A stretch of DNA of 64,000 nt, taken from assembly GCA_022844205.1 (NCBI GenBank), contig JALHMF010000009.1:56750-120749 (forward strand), in the 5' to 3' direction. Below, in pieces: positions 46,231 through 56,515 of the stretch (the first letter of the stretch is position 1; the number at the start of each line of letters is the position of its first letter). This stretch comes from Xanthobacteraceae bacterium. GTDB taxonomy: Bacteria; Pseudomonadota; Alphaproteobacteria; Rhizobiales; Xanthobacteraceae. A program made the translations under genes and the position numbers. A model generated the notes under the pieces. That model did not search any database, was not told the origin of the DNA, and was given only the letters and a program-made list of their open reading frames with translations.

Positions 46231-49200
46231 TCACCCCAGCCGTCCCGCCGCGTGGCTGAGCAGCGTGTAGACCTTGCCGGTATCCGAAGTGAGATACGTC
46301 TTGGTCAGCGTCTGTCCGCGGTCGTCGCGGGAGACTTGTTCGAGCAACCGCTCGAACTCATCGATGTAGCGGTCCACCGTCTCGCGGAATTCGGCACTCT
46401 TGCGGTAGCGCTTGCGGATTTCCTCGAAGGTCTTCTGGCCCTGCGCCGTGTAAAGGCGGCGGGTGACGACGTTGCGCTCGCCGCGCTTATAGCGGCTCCA
46501 GAATTCGACCGCGGAATCGTGGTCGATCATGCGGGCGATGTCCACCGACAGGGAATCGAGCGAGCCGAATGAATCCGGCTGGCCGTCTTCGTCGTTCTTG
46601 GGTGCGCGCGTGAGCAGTTCGTTCAGCCAGGCGCCGCTCTGGCGCGGGGCGCCGGACGGAGCATTGCCCGCACCGCCACCGCGGCGAGGGGGCTGTTGCG
46701 GCTGCAACTCAACCGGCTCCTGCTCGATCGAACGGACCGGCGTTGCGCGCGGCATCGCGGCACGCGGTGCCGGCTGCGCGTATTCGCCGGCCGGCTCGCG
46801 GTTCGAGACGATGCGCGGACCGGCACCCGCGGAAGCTTCGTTGCGGTAGGCGATCTGGCGCGGCTCGACGACATCGACCTCGCGCGAATGGCGCGAGACG
46901 ATCTCGTTCAGTTCGGACAGCGCCTTGATCTGGTCGCCGACCACGCGGCGCATTGCGTTGGTGCTTTCCTGCGTTTCGTGCGGCAGTTCGAGCACCCCGC
47001 GCTTCAGTTCCTGACGCGTTGTCTCAAGCGCGTTCTGCACTTCGCCGGCGACCTCGCGGAGTTCGGCCGCGGCATGCGCGAAGCGCTGGTTGGCGTCCCC
47101 GAAGATCGCGCGCACCTCGTCCATGGTCTTGTCGTAGTTCTGCTTGAGCGACGCGGCCGTGCGCTCGCGCTCTTCCTCGCTGTGCAAGCGGAGTACGTCG
47201 TACTGCTGCGAGATGGCGTTCGTGGACTGGGCGGTGGAGTCGGCCACGAGTTTGGCGATCTCGTGCGCGCGCTCTTCCGCGGCTCCCAGCGAATCCTGCA
47301 ACAGGCGGTTGAAGCGGATGAGGCGCTCTTCCATGTCCGACGCGCGGTTGCCGAGGAGCGAGGTGAAGCGCTCGATGGCGTCGCGGCGATCCGACAGGGT
47401 TTGATCGATGCGGTGGTGGGTTTCCTGCAACGTATCCGCGGCACCCGAGATGAAACGTCCCTGGTCCTCGAAGCGCTGGGTGAGGATGCCGATATCGCGC
47501 ACGACGCTGGTGGAGATGTCGCGCAGGTCGCGCATCTGGCCGTCCATGTGCTCGATCGAGCTGCGGGACGCGAGCAGCGTGCTTTCCAGCGTGTTCTGGA
47601 AGGCGGCGATGCGTTCGGTCACCGTCCCCGCGAGCGGGGTGAGGTTGTCGGTGAGGCCGGTGAGCGTGGATTTGAGGAGCCCGTTTGCTTCGCCGAGCTG
47701 CGTGAGAACGTTGTTCACGTCGTTGCGCAACGTCTCGTGGCTCTGGGTGACTTCGCGCGTGCGCTCGATCAGCGTCTTGGAGACCCGCTCGGCCAGTTCG
47801 ACAAGCGTCGTCTCCACCTGGCTGGCGTCGCTGCGAAGCAGGGAAGAAACCGCTTCGATCTTGGCGCCGAGATCGCCGGTGACGCTGGTAACTTTCGCCA
47901 CGAGCTGGTCGGCGACCGCGATGCCCTTGGTTTCGATGGTCGTCGTGATGCCCTCGAGCCGCTGCGTGACCTGCTTCTCGAAGATGCCGATGCGGCTGTC
48001 GAGGTTCTCGGTCAGTTCGAGCGCCCGCTTGCCGAGCACCTGATCGATGGCTTCGGAGCGCTCGGTGAGGGTGGTGGAGATATCCTGCGCCTTGTTCGCG
48101 AAATACTCGTCCGCGCCGAGCAGCGACTTTTCGACCGCCTCGGTCGTGAGCTTGCCGCCTTCGGTGAGGGTTTTCGCGATTTCGAGCGTACGGCTGGCGA
48201 GCGCCTCGTTGAGGCTCTTCGCGCGCGCGTCGATCGTCTCTTCGATGCGAAGGATGCGGGAATCGATGCCTTCATGCGTCTCGCGGATCCTGGAGCCGAC
48301 CCGCTCGTCGAAATTCGTGAGCGTGCTTTTGGTGTGCTCGTTCACGTAATCGACGGTCTGGGTGATCTGGTCGAGGAGGCCGGTGCCGTAAACGCGGACC
48401 GTCGTGTCGAAGCCCTGCAGGCCGTCGGTGATGCGGCGGGCGAGGGCGGCGCTGTCGGCGCTGACCCGGTCGGCGATCTCATTGCCGCGCTGGGCGATGG
48501 AATCTTCGGCGGCGCGCAGGCGCGAGGCCAGCACGTCGCGAACGGCGTCGCCCTTAGCCGCGATGCCGCCGGCGATTTCTTCCAGCGCCTCGTCGAGCTT
48601 GTCGGAGACGCCGGAGGTGAGGGTGTTGAGTTCTTCCGTGACCTTGGTGGTCCGGGTGGTGATCGCGTTGGCGACCTCAAGACCGATGGTGGTCAGGCGG
48701 TCGGTCATGTCGTTGCTCTTCGTGGTGAACGATTCAAGCACGATGTCGCCGGCTTCCTCGACCTGCCGGCGGGCGGTTTCGGACTGCGCGAGGATATGGT
48801 CGGTGATGCGGGTGACGGCCTGATCGACGACGGCATTCACGCTGTCGGTGACGTTCTTCACGTCGAGGTTGAAGCCGTCATGCGCGTTCGCGACCGCGTC
48901 GCGCAGGCGGGTGCCGTGCGAGACGATGCCGTCGCGCTCGTTCTGCAATTCTTCCACAAGCGTGCGCACGCGCATTTCGTTTTCTTCATAGGCGCGCTCA
49001 AGCGTCGAGACTTCTTCGCGTACCATGGTTTCGAGTTCGGTGGCGCGCGCGATGGCGCGTTCGATGCCGTCGCCCAGCGCCGCGACTTCGCGGCGGATGG
49101 CCTGGCCGACGCTCACGATCGCATCGGTCGAGACGCCTTCCGGCTCGGCGAGGCGGACGGTCACTTCCGTCATCGCACGGGCGACCATGCGCATTTCCTG

Positions 49201-49647
49201 CGTGCGGCGGACGAAGCTCGCCATCAGGATGAAGGCGACGGGCGGCAGCACGAGCAGCGTTAAGAAGGTCCAGAAGCCGGGGAGGTCGAACAGGGCGACG
49301 CCCGAGGCGAGTTCGGCGCTCGAACGGGCATATCCAATCATGAGGGTAAGGAGAATCCACGCGGCCGAAAGACCGCCGGCGACAAGGAGGGGCATCGCCG
49401 AGGGCCGGCCGTGCAGCGAGGCGAGAATTTGTCCGACCGCCTGGCGGTCATCGTTGGCGGGGCCGCGGGTGGCGCGCTCGAGGCGGCGGCCCTGACGCTG
49501 GGCAGCACCTGCCGGAGGTGCGGGCGGAGTCATGGATGGATCGTTGGCCGCGGGCTGGACCGGCGCATTGAGATTGAGTGCGTTCTCAATGGCGGCCATG
49601 GCCGCTTCGGTCGGATCCTGGGTCTTCTTGGGGGTCTTGGCCATCAC
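46231..49647 (-). CDS. Large membrane-anchored coiled-coil protein, growth-pole-ring (GPR/RgsE)-like
   Basis: A 1138-residue protein. A Pro/Ala-rich cytosolic start (~1-80) precedes two membrane helices (LLVAGGLSAAWILLTLMIGY ~87-106; FWTFLTLLVLPPVAFILMAS ~123-142). A very long apolipoprotein-like helical region of repeated heptads follows (~160-900, for example VTERIAAFQNTLESTL), then a Pro-rich linker with PQQPPRRGGGAGNAP and a conserved C-terminal domain (~1040-1138) with AEFRETVDRYIDEFERLLEQ. The layout matches the Rhizobiales growth-pole-ring proteins of Agrobacterium and Sinorhizobium, which are about twice as long. The assignment is by architecture. Confidence 0.7.
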   Translation of the reverse strand: MMAKTPKKTQDPTEAAMAAIENALNLNAPVQPAANDPSMTPPAPPAGAAQRQGRRLERATRGPANDDRQAVGQILASLHGRPSAMPLLVAGGLSAAWILLTLMIGYARSSAELASGVALFDLPGFWTFLTLLVLPPVAFILMASFVRRTQEMRMVARAMTEVTVRLAEPEGVSTDAIVSVGQAIRREVAALGDGIERAIARATELETMVREEVSTLERAYEENEMRVRTLVEELQNERDGIVSHGTRLRDAVANAHDGFNLDVKNVTDSVNAVVDQAVTRITDHILAQSETARRQVEEAGDIVLESFTTKSNDMTDRLTTIGLEVANAITTRTTKVTEELNTLTSGVSDKLDEALEEIAGGIAAKGDAVRDVLASRLRAAEDSIAQRGNEIADRVSADSAALARRITDGLQGFDTTVRVYGTGLLDQITQTVDYVNEHTKSTLTNFDERVGSRIRETHEGIDSRILRIEETIDARAKSLNEALASRTLEIAKTLTEGGKLTTEAVEKSLLGADEYFANKAQDISTTLTERSEAIDQVLGKRALELTENLDSRIGIFEKQVTQRLEGITTTIETKGIAVADQLVAKVTSVTGDLGAKIEAVSSLLRSDASQVETTLVELAERVSKTLIERTREVTQSHETLRNDVNNVLTQLGEANGLLKSTLTGLTDNLTPLAGTVTERIAAFQNTLESTLLASRSSIEHMDGQMRDLRDISTSVVRDIGILTQRFEDQGRFISGAADTLQETHHRIDQTLSDRRDAIERFTSLLGNRASDMEERLIRFNRLLQDSLGAAEERAHEIAKLVADSTAQSTNAISQQYDVLRLHSEEERERTAASLKQNYDKTMDEVRAIFGDANQRFAHAAAELREVAGEVQNALETTRQELKRGVLELPHETQESTNAMRRVVGDQIKALSELNEIVSRHSREVDVVEPRQIAYRNEASAGAGPRIVSNREPAGEYAQPAPRAAMPRATPVRSIEQEPVELQPQQPPRRGGGAGNAPSGAPRQSGAWLNELLTRAPKNDEDGQPDSFGSLDSLSVDIARMIDHDSAVEFWSRYKRGERNVVTRRLYTAQGQKTFEEIRKRYRKSAEFRETVDRYIDEFERLLEQVSRDDRGQTLTKTYLTSDTGKVYTLLSHAAGRLG

Positions 49648-49918
49648 GCAACGCCTCCGGTCCTTACGCAGCTACGGGGGCCGGCTTGCTGCCGGCCGGA
49701 CCGAGGGAAGGGGACCGTTTCCCATCCATCGGACGACTACGGGTGGATTCCGCCAGATTTTAGATAGTTTCCCAAGCCCAGCGGGCTTCCACCGAAAGCG
49801 CCGCAAAACCGGGACTCTTATCCACCGCTCGGGTATTCTACCGCCTCGGGGCGGGCATTTGGAACGATCATTGCAAAGCCAATCCAAACATCGTTAACGC
49901 GTTAGCGACTTGTTAACC

Positions 49919-50230
49919 ATGAGAACCAAGACGGCCAAAGGGCTTGATCGGCAAAAGAGGCGGCCTTTGTGGCTGCCCGACCCGGGCGACGGTCCGTCCG
50001 ACGCCCAGCTCCGCTACCTGAAACGAGGGCTACGGCAGGCGGGCGGCAAGCTGCCGCTGTTCGACGATGAGGGGCAGGAAATCCCGCGCCGCACGATCGA
50101 GACCTGCATCGCCCGCGGCTGGGCGGAGACCTGGATCAAGAATCCGATCAAGCCGGACTGGCTCGTCGCCCGCCTCACGGACTCCGGTTATCGTATTCTC
50201 GGCAAGACCCCGCCCAAAAAAGTGCCCTGA
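49919..50230 (+). CDS. Hypothetical small basic protein
   Basis: A 103-residue protein from ATG 49919; the frame also has TTG three codons upstream. It has conserved-looking segments RPLWLPDPGDGPSDAQLRYL and RGWAETWIKNPIKPDWLVAR, then a short tail ending in lysines and proline. No membrane or signal segment is visible, and I recognise no family. The second half (LVARLTDSGYRIL) looks like a small winged or repressor-type fold, which is only a guess. It is divergent from the large coiled-coil gene. Confidence 0.7.
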   Translation: MRTKTAKGLDRQKRRPLWLPDPGDGPSDAQLRYLKRGLRQAGGKLPLFDDEGQEIPRRTIETCIARGWAETWIKNPIKPDWLVARLTDSGYRILGKTPPKKVP

Positions 50231-50291
50231 GCGTTCGCAAGGGAACTTCGTTTACCGCGAATCTGGCATGATGTTCCCACGCGCTACTTGA

Positions 50292-52121
<1,830 letters not shown>

Positions 52122-52172
52122 CCCGATCGTCTCCCGCCCGCTAGGAAAGTAGCGGGGGGAGAGAATCACTTC

Positions 52173-52733
52173 ATGTTGCAGCGGCGTTCCATATCCCAGC
52201 GCGCGGTGGATAGCCTGACCGCGCGCTATGGCGGCGCGCGCTTTGTGTTTTTCGACCTTGAAACCACCGGACTCAGCCCGCGCGGCTGCCGCATCATCGA
52301 AATCGCAGCCCTGCGCGTGGGCGAGGGCGCCAAACCGTGCGGAGAGTTTCAGGCGCTGATCCGCATCGATCAGCGGCTGCCGGGTTTCATCACGCGGCTC
52401 ACCGGCATCACCGACGCGATGCTGGAGGACGGCGATGCCATCGAAGACGCGCTGCCGCGCTTCGCGGAATTCGCCGGCGATCTGCCGCTCGTCGCCTACA
52501 ACGTGAATTTCGACATGGGCTTCCTGCGCGCCGAGGCGCAGCGGCTGCGCATGCAGGTCAAGAATCTGCCGATGTGCGCGCTGGCGGTCGCGCGCAAGCG
52601 GGTGCCGGGTTTGCCGAACTACAAGCTGAAAACGGTGGCGCGCCATCTGGGTGTCGATCATGACCAGACCCACCGCGCGCTCGACGACTGCTACATGGGC
52701 CTGCAGGTCTATGCGGAACTGATGCGGCGGTGA
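52173..52733 (+). CDS. DEDDh 3'-5' exonuclease (DnaQ-like)
   Basis: A 186-residue exonuclease domain protein. The acidic residues are intact: FDLETTGLSPRGCRIIEIAA around residues 27-46 (Exo I DxE), AYNVNFDMGFLRAE around 108-121 (Exo II) and QTHRALDDCYMG around 164-175 (Exo III His and Asp). It lacks the polymerase-III epsilon C-terminal tail, so it is more likely a repair or RNA exonuclease than the replicative proofreader. Separate from the reductase by 51 bp. Confidence 0.9.
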   Translation: MLQRRSISQRAVDSLTARYGGARFVFFDLETTGLSPRGCRIIEIAALRVGEGAKPCGEFQALIRIDQRLPGFITRLTGITDAMLEDGDAIEDALPRFAEFAGDLPLVAYNVNFDMGFLRAEAQRLRMQVKNLPMCALAVARKRVPGLPNYKLKTVARHLGVDHDQTHRALDDCYMGLQVYAELMRR

Positions 52734-52738
52734 TTACC

Positions 52739-52855
52739 CGTCATTCCGGGACGGCCCGAAGGGCCGGGCCCGGAATCCATAACCCCAGAATCAAAGATTA
52801 AGCGCTGGGATTATGGATTCCGGACTGCCTCGCTTCACTCGGCATCCGGAATGAC
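52739..52855. repeat. GTCATTCCGG / CCGGAATGAC intergenic repeat, copy 2
   Basis: CGTCATTCCGGGACGGCCCG at the left, CGGAATCCATAA and ATTATGGATTCCGG in the middle, and GGCATCCGGAATGACGTTG at the right. The arms match the element at 46021-46171. It sits between the convergent exonuclease and SGNH hydrolase genes. Confidence 0.8.
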
Positions 52856-52892
52856 GTTGAAAATTTCCTCTTCAGGGGGAGGGAAATTGTTT

Positions 52893-54845
52893 TCAGTCCC
52901 GCTTCTCCAGCACCGACTTGATGCCCACGAGTGCCGCGTCCGCGATCGCCGCGTGACCTTCGGCGGTCGGATGTAGTGCCCCGCCATACACCGCACTCGT
53001 GATGCCCCAGACGGCGTCATGGATCGTGAGCGGCTGGAGAAACGGTGAAAGTCCTTCCGGATACGTCATCGCGCTGAAATAGCTGTCGTTCGGCGTGCGG
53101 ATCCAGCGCGCACGCGGCGTGTAGGGCTTGAACTGTTCGGCGCTCAATCCGCATTTGAGCGGAGCCGCTGCGGCCACCTGCGGATCGTCCTCGAAGCTCT
53201 TGCCGTCGCTCAGAAAACATTGGCGGTCGAAAGCCGGATCGCTGTCGGCGCGCGCGCAGAAGCCGCGGCCTTCGAAGGCGCTCTGGTGTTCGTCCACGAA
53301 CGTCATCGCGTCGTTCGCGGGATTGGCGCAGAGGCCGTCGCCCTTGCAGGTGGCAAGCTCGCGCATGCGCGGAAACATTTCGGCGCGCAGAAACTCGGTG
53401 GTCTCCGCGAGTTTCTTCGCGTCGATGGCGAAGGCGGGATGGATGTCGAACCCGGCGCTGTCCGCGCCGCAGAGTTCGCCGCCGCCCTTGAGGCCGGGAT
53501 TGGCGTAGCTGGTGTAAACGACGCGCTCCAGCCTGTTGCCGACGAACGGCGCTAGCCGCTGGCGTAGCGTGGCGAAATTCTTCGGCAGGTCGCGCATAGA
53601 GGTGCGCGCCTGCTTCACGTCGCTGATCATGCGGCTGAGGCGCTTGCGCTCGCCCGGGGCGGCGACCATCACGTCGGCGACGAGTTCGGAAAAGCCGATG
53701 TCGTTCGCGCCAATTGTAAGGAGAACAAGATCGAGCTGGCGCTCCTTGTTCGTCTGTTGCGCCGCGCGCATCAGATCGCGCAACTGGTCGAGCTGCGGAG
53801 CCACGTTGCTCGGCGTGCAGCGGCCCTTGTCGTCGCAGAAACGTTCGCGCGCTTTTTGCGGGCCGAGCAACCCGTTCGCGATGGTGGCGCCGGAGCAGCC
53901 GAGCGGCAGGAACGTCACCGCGATGTGCGGGTCTTGAATCGCAAGGGCGAGTGCCGCGCGCATCTGGTAGCCGTAGAGCGAGCGGTGGCAGGCGGGGCTT
54001 TTCCACTCGGAATGAGTTTTCAGCCACTTGTCCCGGTCGTCGGCGGCACTGCCGTCGTCCTCGCAACTGTGGTTGCCGACGTAGCCGCGCCGCACGGGCC
54101 TGTAAAAAGCATCGTCGCCGCCGAGCCGGCGGAAGCAGATGCCGGCGTTGCCGATCTCGATGGCGCGGTCGGGATTGCCTTCGCCCGAAGCGATGGAGTC
54201 GCCAAGCCCCGCGATCAGGAGGTCGCGCACCTGCAGTTCTTCCGAAGTGACGAAGGCCGGCTGATCGGGAATTTTGATCTCGACCCGCGCGGTCGTTATT
54301 TGACCCGACTTGATGCGCTGCGTGACCGGCGAGGCGCAGGCGGTTTCCGGGATGTCCGTCGTGCCTGCGCTGTCCTCGAAGCGCCAGACACAGTTCGCGC
54401 CCGCCGGTGCACCGGGGAGCGAAAAACGCACGCGGTGGCTCGCGGGAGAAAGATAGTTCTCGTCCTGCTGGTCGGCGGCGCGCGCGGGTCCGCGGCGGCA
54501 GTTGCGGATCAATTGATTGCTATAGGAGTCGAAGCAAAGCTTGCCGTCGGCGAGGCCCGCCGCCCAGCCATTGCCTCCGCTCATCAGCGCGAGGCGCTGC
54601 TCGGCTTTCAGGATCGAGCCTTCCTCGAGATGTGCTTTTGCAATGGCGTCGAAATCTTCCTCGAAGCGGAACAGCCGGAAGCGGCCGCGCACCTCCCACT
54701 TGATGGCGTAGGGCGACGGCTGCGGAAGCGGTGCCGCGTCGGGCGCCGCCGGTGCGGGCGATGGCTCCGCCAGCGGCTGCGTGTGGCCCGGATGGGAGGT
54801 GACGGCGAAGGCGGCGAGCGCTGCAATCAGCAAACGAATATGCAT
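52893..54845 (-). CDS. Exported SGNH/GDSL-type hydrolase
   Basis: A 650-residue protein with a Sec signal IRLLIAALAAFAVTS. A ~200-residue N-terminal beta-rich region is followed by an SGNH esterase domain: block I LIAGLGDSIASGEGNPDRAI around residues 213-232 (catalytic Ser), block III LTIGANDIGFSEL (Gly-x-Asn-Asp) and block V GALHPTAEGHAAIADA near the C-terminus (catalytic His). A cysteine-rich insert around 480-590 suggests disulfides. The frame runs further upstream but through a G/C homopolymer and repeat; ATG 54845 gives the signal. Substrate unknown. Confidence 0.83.
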   Translation of the reverse strand: MHIRLLIAALAAFAVTSHPGHTQPLAEPSPAPAAPDAAPLPQPSPYAIKWEVRGRFRLFRFEEDFDAIAKAHLEEGSILKAEQRLALMSGGNGWAAGLADGKLCFDSYSNQLIRNCRRGPARAADQQDENYLSPASHRVRFSLPGAPAGANCVWRFEDSAGTTDIPETACASPVTQRIKSGQITTARVEIKIPDQPAFVTSEELQVRDLLIAGLGDSIASGEGNPDRAIEIGNAGICFRRLGGDDAFYRPVRRGYVGNHSCEDDGSAADDRDKWLKTHSEWKSPACHRSLYGYQMRAALALAIQDPHIAVTFLPLGCSGATIANGLLGPQKARERFCDDKGRCTPSNVAPQLDQLRDLMRAAQQTNKERQLDLVLLTIGANDIGFSELVADVMVAAPGERKRLSRMISDVKQARTSMRDLPKNFATLRQRLAPFVGNRLERVVYTSYANPGLKGGGELCGADSAGFDIHPAFAIDAKKLAETTEFLRAEMFPRMRELATCKGDGLCANPANDAMTFVDEHQSAFEGRGFCARADSDPAFDRQCFLSDGKSFEDDPQVAAAAPLKCGLSAEQFKPYTPRARWIRTPNDSYFSAMTYPEGLSPFLQPLTIHDAVWGITSAVYGGALHPTAEGHAAIADAALVGIKSVLEKRD

Positions 54846-54890
54846 GCGCACATCATAGGACGCTGCACGGCTTTTTGCGGGCATTCCCAA

Positions 54891-55107
54891 TCTCCCTCCC
54901 CCTAAAAGGGGGAGGGTTGGGGAGGGGGTTAGGCTTGCAAATCTTTTGAGCAGAGCACGGGCCCCCCCCCCCCCGCCGGGGGCCCCCCCCCCCCCCCGGA
55001 CGGGGGGGGGGGGGGGGGCGCGCCCCAAGGCTTGCAAATCTTTTGAGCAGAGCACGACCCCCACCCGGCGAGCGGTGCTCGCCGACCTCCCCCTTTCAGG
55101 GGGAGGT
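54891..55107. repeat. CCTCCCCC repeat tract with 29-bp direct duplication and homopolymer runs
   Basis: CTCCCTCCCCCTAAAAGGGG starts the tract, followed by a 29-bp sequence starting AGGCTTGCAAATCTTTTGAG at 54931-54959. A run of almost pure C then G fills 54960-55027, the same 29 bp returns at 55028-55056, and CCTCCCCCTTTCAGGGGGAGG closes at 55107. No gene is here. The homopolymer runs are likely an assembly or sequencing artefact. Confidence 0.8.
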
Positions 55108-55132
55108 AGAAGAAAGCCCAAGCGCCGGCGGC

Positions 55133-55915
55133 TCAGGGCCATCCCGCCCGCGCCCATGGAATCTTCAGGTAATCGAAACCGGCTTCGATGGTGGGCTTCA
55201 CCACCGCGAAATAGGGAGAAATGTCGAAATCGCGCGGTGTGAACAGCGAATAGTGCCGGATGTGCAGGATTTCCTTGCGCGCCTCGCGATCCTTCACCGG
55301 CGAATTCGGGTCGTCCACGCTCTCGACGCTCGGCAGGATCGGGTAGCCGACCGACTGGAACGCCTGCGCGATCAGGGTCGAGCAGATCGCACGGGTCGGG
55401 TCGCCGGAGCCGAGCGCGATCATGCGGCGGCGGAAGCGCGTGGGCACCGGCGGCGTCGGCAGCAGATAGCGCAGGAGGTCGATCACGTTCTTGCTGTCGT
55501 ACTGGTAACCGAGGCGGGCGAGCGCGAACTGCACGGCCTTGGCGCGCTCCTCAACCGGCAGGCCGACCGGACGACAGATGCGCGCGTGCATCATTTTGTA
55601 TTTGGAGAGCGGGGACGAAATCACGCCGTCGCCGAGGAAGGCTTCGATCAGCGAATGTGGCTCGCCGTCCGGCTCCACGCGCCCGCCGATGGGACCGACA
55701 TAGAGTGCCGAATGCGACCAGGTGGATTGCGTCAGATACTTGATCGCGGTCGCGATGCGGGTGTCGCCTTCGATCAGCAGCACATCGCCCGGCCGGATCG
55801 CGCCCTGCAGATGCGCGAACTCGGTGGTGGAGGCGGGACGGAAATCGGCGATGGGTGCCGTGAGGTAGCTCGCCAGCCGCTTGCCGATGAAATCGAGTGC
55901 CTTGTTGATGAGCAT
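55133..55915 (-). CDS. YiiX/YebB-like NlpC/P60-type cysteine hydrolase
   Basis: A 260-residue protein of the permuted papain-like family. The histidine motif QSTWSHSALYVGPIGG lies around residues 62-77 and the catalytic cysteine in DPTRAICSTLIAQAFQSVGY around 172-191; in this family the His precedes the Cys. There is no signal peptide, though the start INKALDFIGKRLASYL could be membrane-associated. The N-terminal GAIRPGDVLLIEGDTRIATA is typical. Such enzymes cut peptide, thioester or amide bonds; the target is unknown. Confidence 0.82.
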   Translation of the reverse strand: MLINKALDFIGKRLASYLTAPIADFRPASTTEFAHLQGAIRPGDVLLIEGDTRIATAIKYLTQSTWSHSALYVGPIGGRVEPDGEPHSLIEAFLGDGVISSPLSKYKMMHARICRPVGLPVEERAKAVQFALARLGYQYDSKNVIDLLRYLLPTPPVPTRFRRRMIALGSGDPTRAICSTLIAQAFQSVGYPILPSVESVDDPNSPVKDREARKEILHIRHYSLFTPRDFDISPYFAVVKPTIEAGFDYLKIPWARAGWP

Positions 55916-55976
55916 GGTATTTTCCGCGCGGGCTTATGTGCGGGCGTGGAGCGCGCACGTCAATGCGATTGAAATT

Positions 55977-56095
55977 CCCCTCCCCCTGAAAGGGGGAGGG
56001 TAGGGAGGGGGTCTGCAAGGTCAGGAAAATTTGTAGGACGGTTTGTTGACCCCCACCCGGCGCTGTGCGCCGACCTCCCCCTTTCAGGGGGAGGT
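55977..56095. repeat. Pair of CCCCCTGAAAGGGGGAGG hairpins
   Basis: CCCCTCCCCCTGAAAGGGGG at 55977 and CCTCCCCCTTTCAGGGGGAGG ending at 56095 form hairpins and resemble the ends of the elements at 19091-19228 and 54891-55107. With the operator region that follows it fills the 304-bp gap between the YiiX-like gene and higB; no coding region is seen in it. Confidence 0.75.
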
Positions 56096-56161
56096 TCTTA
56101 TTGCAGGAGCGAGCGGAAACAATTCTTGCGGGTGTCATTGAAATTCGCCGACCAAGCGAAC

Positions 56162-56213
56162 GTATCGTTTCATGATACAAACCTGTTGCAATATGTATCA
56201 TATTGTGATACAT
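56162..56213 (+). promoter_or_regulatory. Operator/promoter of higBA module 1
   Basis: Two inverted repeats precede higB: GTATC-N7-GATAC (56162-56178) and the perfect ATGTATCA-N5-TGATACAT (56193-56213). Both carry GTATC/GATAC half-sites, as expected for a HigA-type repressor. A TTGCAA -35-like box at 56186 and TACATC at 56209, 17 bp apart, would place the start of transcription at about the higB ATG. The operator reading is strong; the promoter boxes are weak. Confidence 0.75.
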
Positions 56214-56219
56214 CCTTGC

Positions 56220-56498
56220 ATGATCAAAAGCTTCAAGGACAAGGCCACGGAAGCCGTGTTCAGGGGCGAAACTCCCAAGGGGTTTTCGGCGCCGGTCAAT
56301 GTCGCGCGCCGCAAACTGAAACTGCTGAATGCCGCGACCGGATTGGCCGATCTTCGCAGTCCTCCAAATAATCGGTTGGAGGCCCTGAAGGGAGACCGGC
56401 GCGGCCAGCACTCGATTCGGATCAACGAGCAGTATCGGGTTTGTTTCGTGTGGACTGGGGCCGGTCCGGAGCAAGTCGAAATCGTTGACTACCACTAA
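56220..56498 (+). CDS. higB: HigB/RelE-family toxin, module 1
   Basis: A ribosome-dependent mRNA endonuclease toxin of 92 residues. It starts MIKSFKDKATEAVFRGE and has ARRKLKLLNAATGLADLR, GDRRGQHSIRINEQYRVCF and the family end QVEIVDYH. ATG 56220 is used; the upstream in-frame start at 56172 would lie inside the operators. The stop overlaps an upstream ATG of the antitoxin frame. It is closely related to the toxin at 63046-63327, sharing the SIRIN, CF.WTG and VEIVDYH stretches. Confidence 0.93.
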   Translation: MIKSFKDKATEAVFRGETPKGFSAPVNVARRKLKLLNAATGLADLRSPPNNRLEALKGDRRGQHSIRINEQYRVCFVWTGAGPEQVEIVDYH

Positions 56499-56515
56499 TG
56501 CAGGAGATGCGTATC

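Noticed and set aside
46696..49263. Long plus-strand open frame (about 855 codons) opposite the coiled-coil gene
   Set aside because: It is the antisense shadow of a GC-rich gene: strongly skewed composition with many His, Arg, Asp and Gly repeats, no family pattern, while the minus-strand frame has membrane helices and regular heptads.
49890..49920. TTAAC...TTAAC pair upstream of the hypothetical gene as a CtrA site
   Set aside because: GTTAAC motifs occur but not with the TTAA-N7-TTAA spacing expected of a full CtrA box, so the match is not convincing.
54846..55157. N-terminal extension of the SGNH hydrolase frame to 55157
   Set aside because: The extra codons run through the 29-bp duplication, the homopolymer block and CCTCCCCC repeats, and would bury the signal peptide that starts at 54845.
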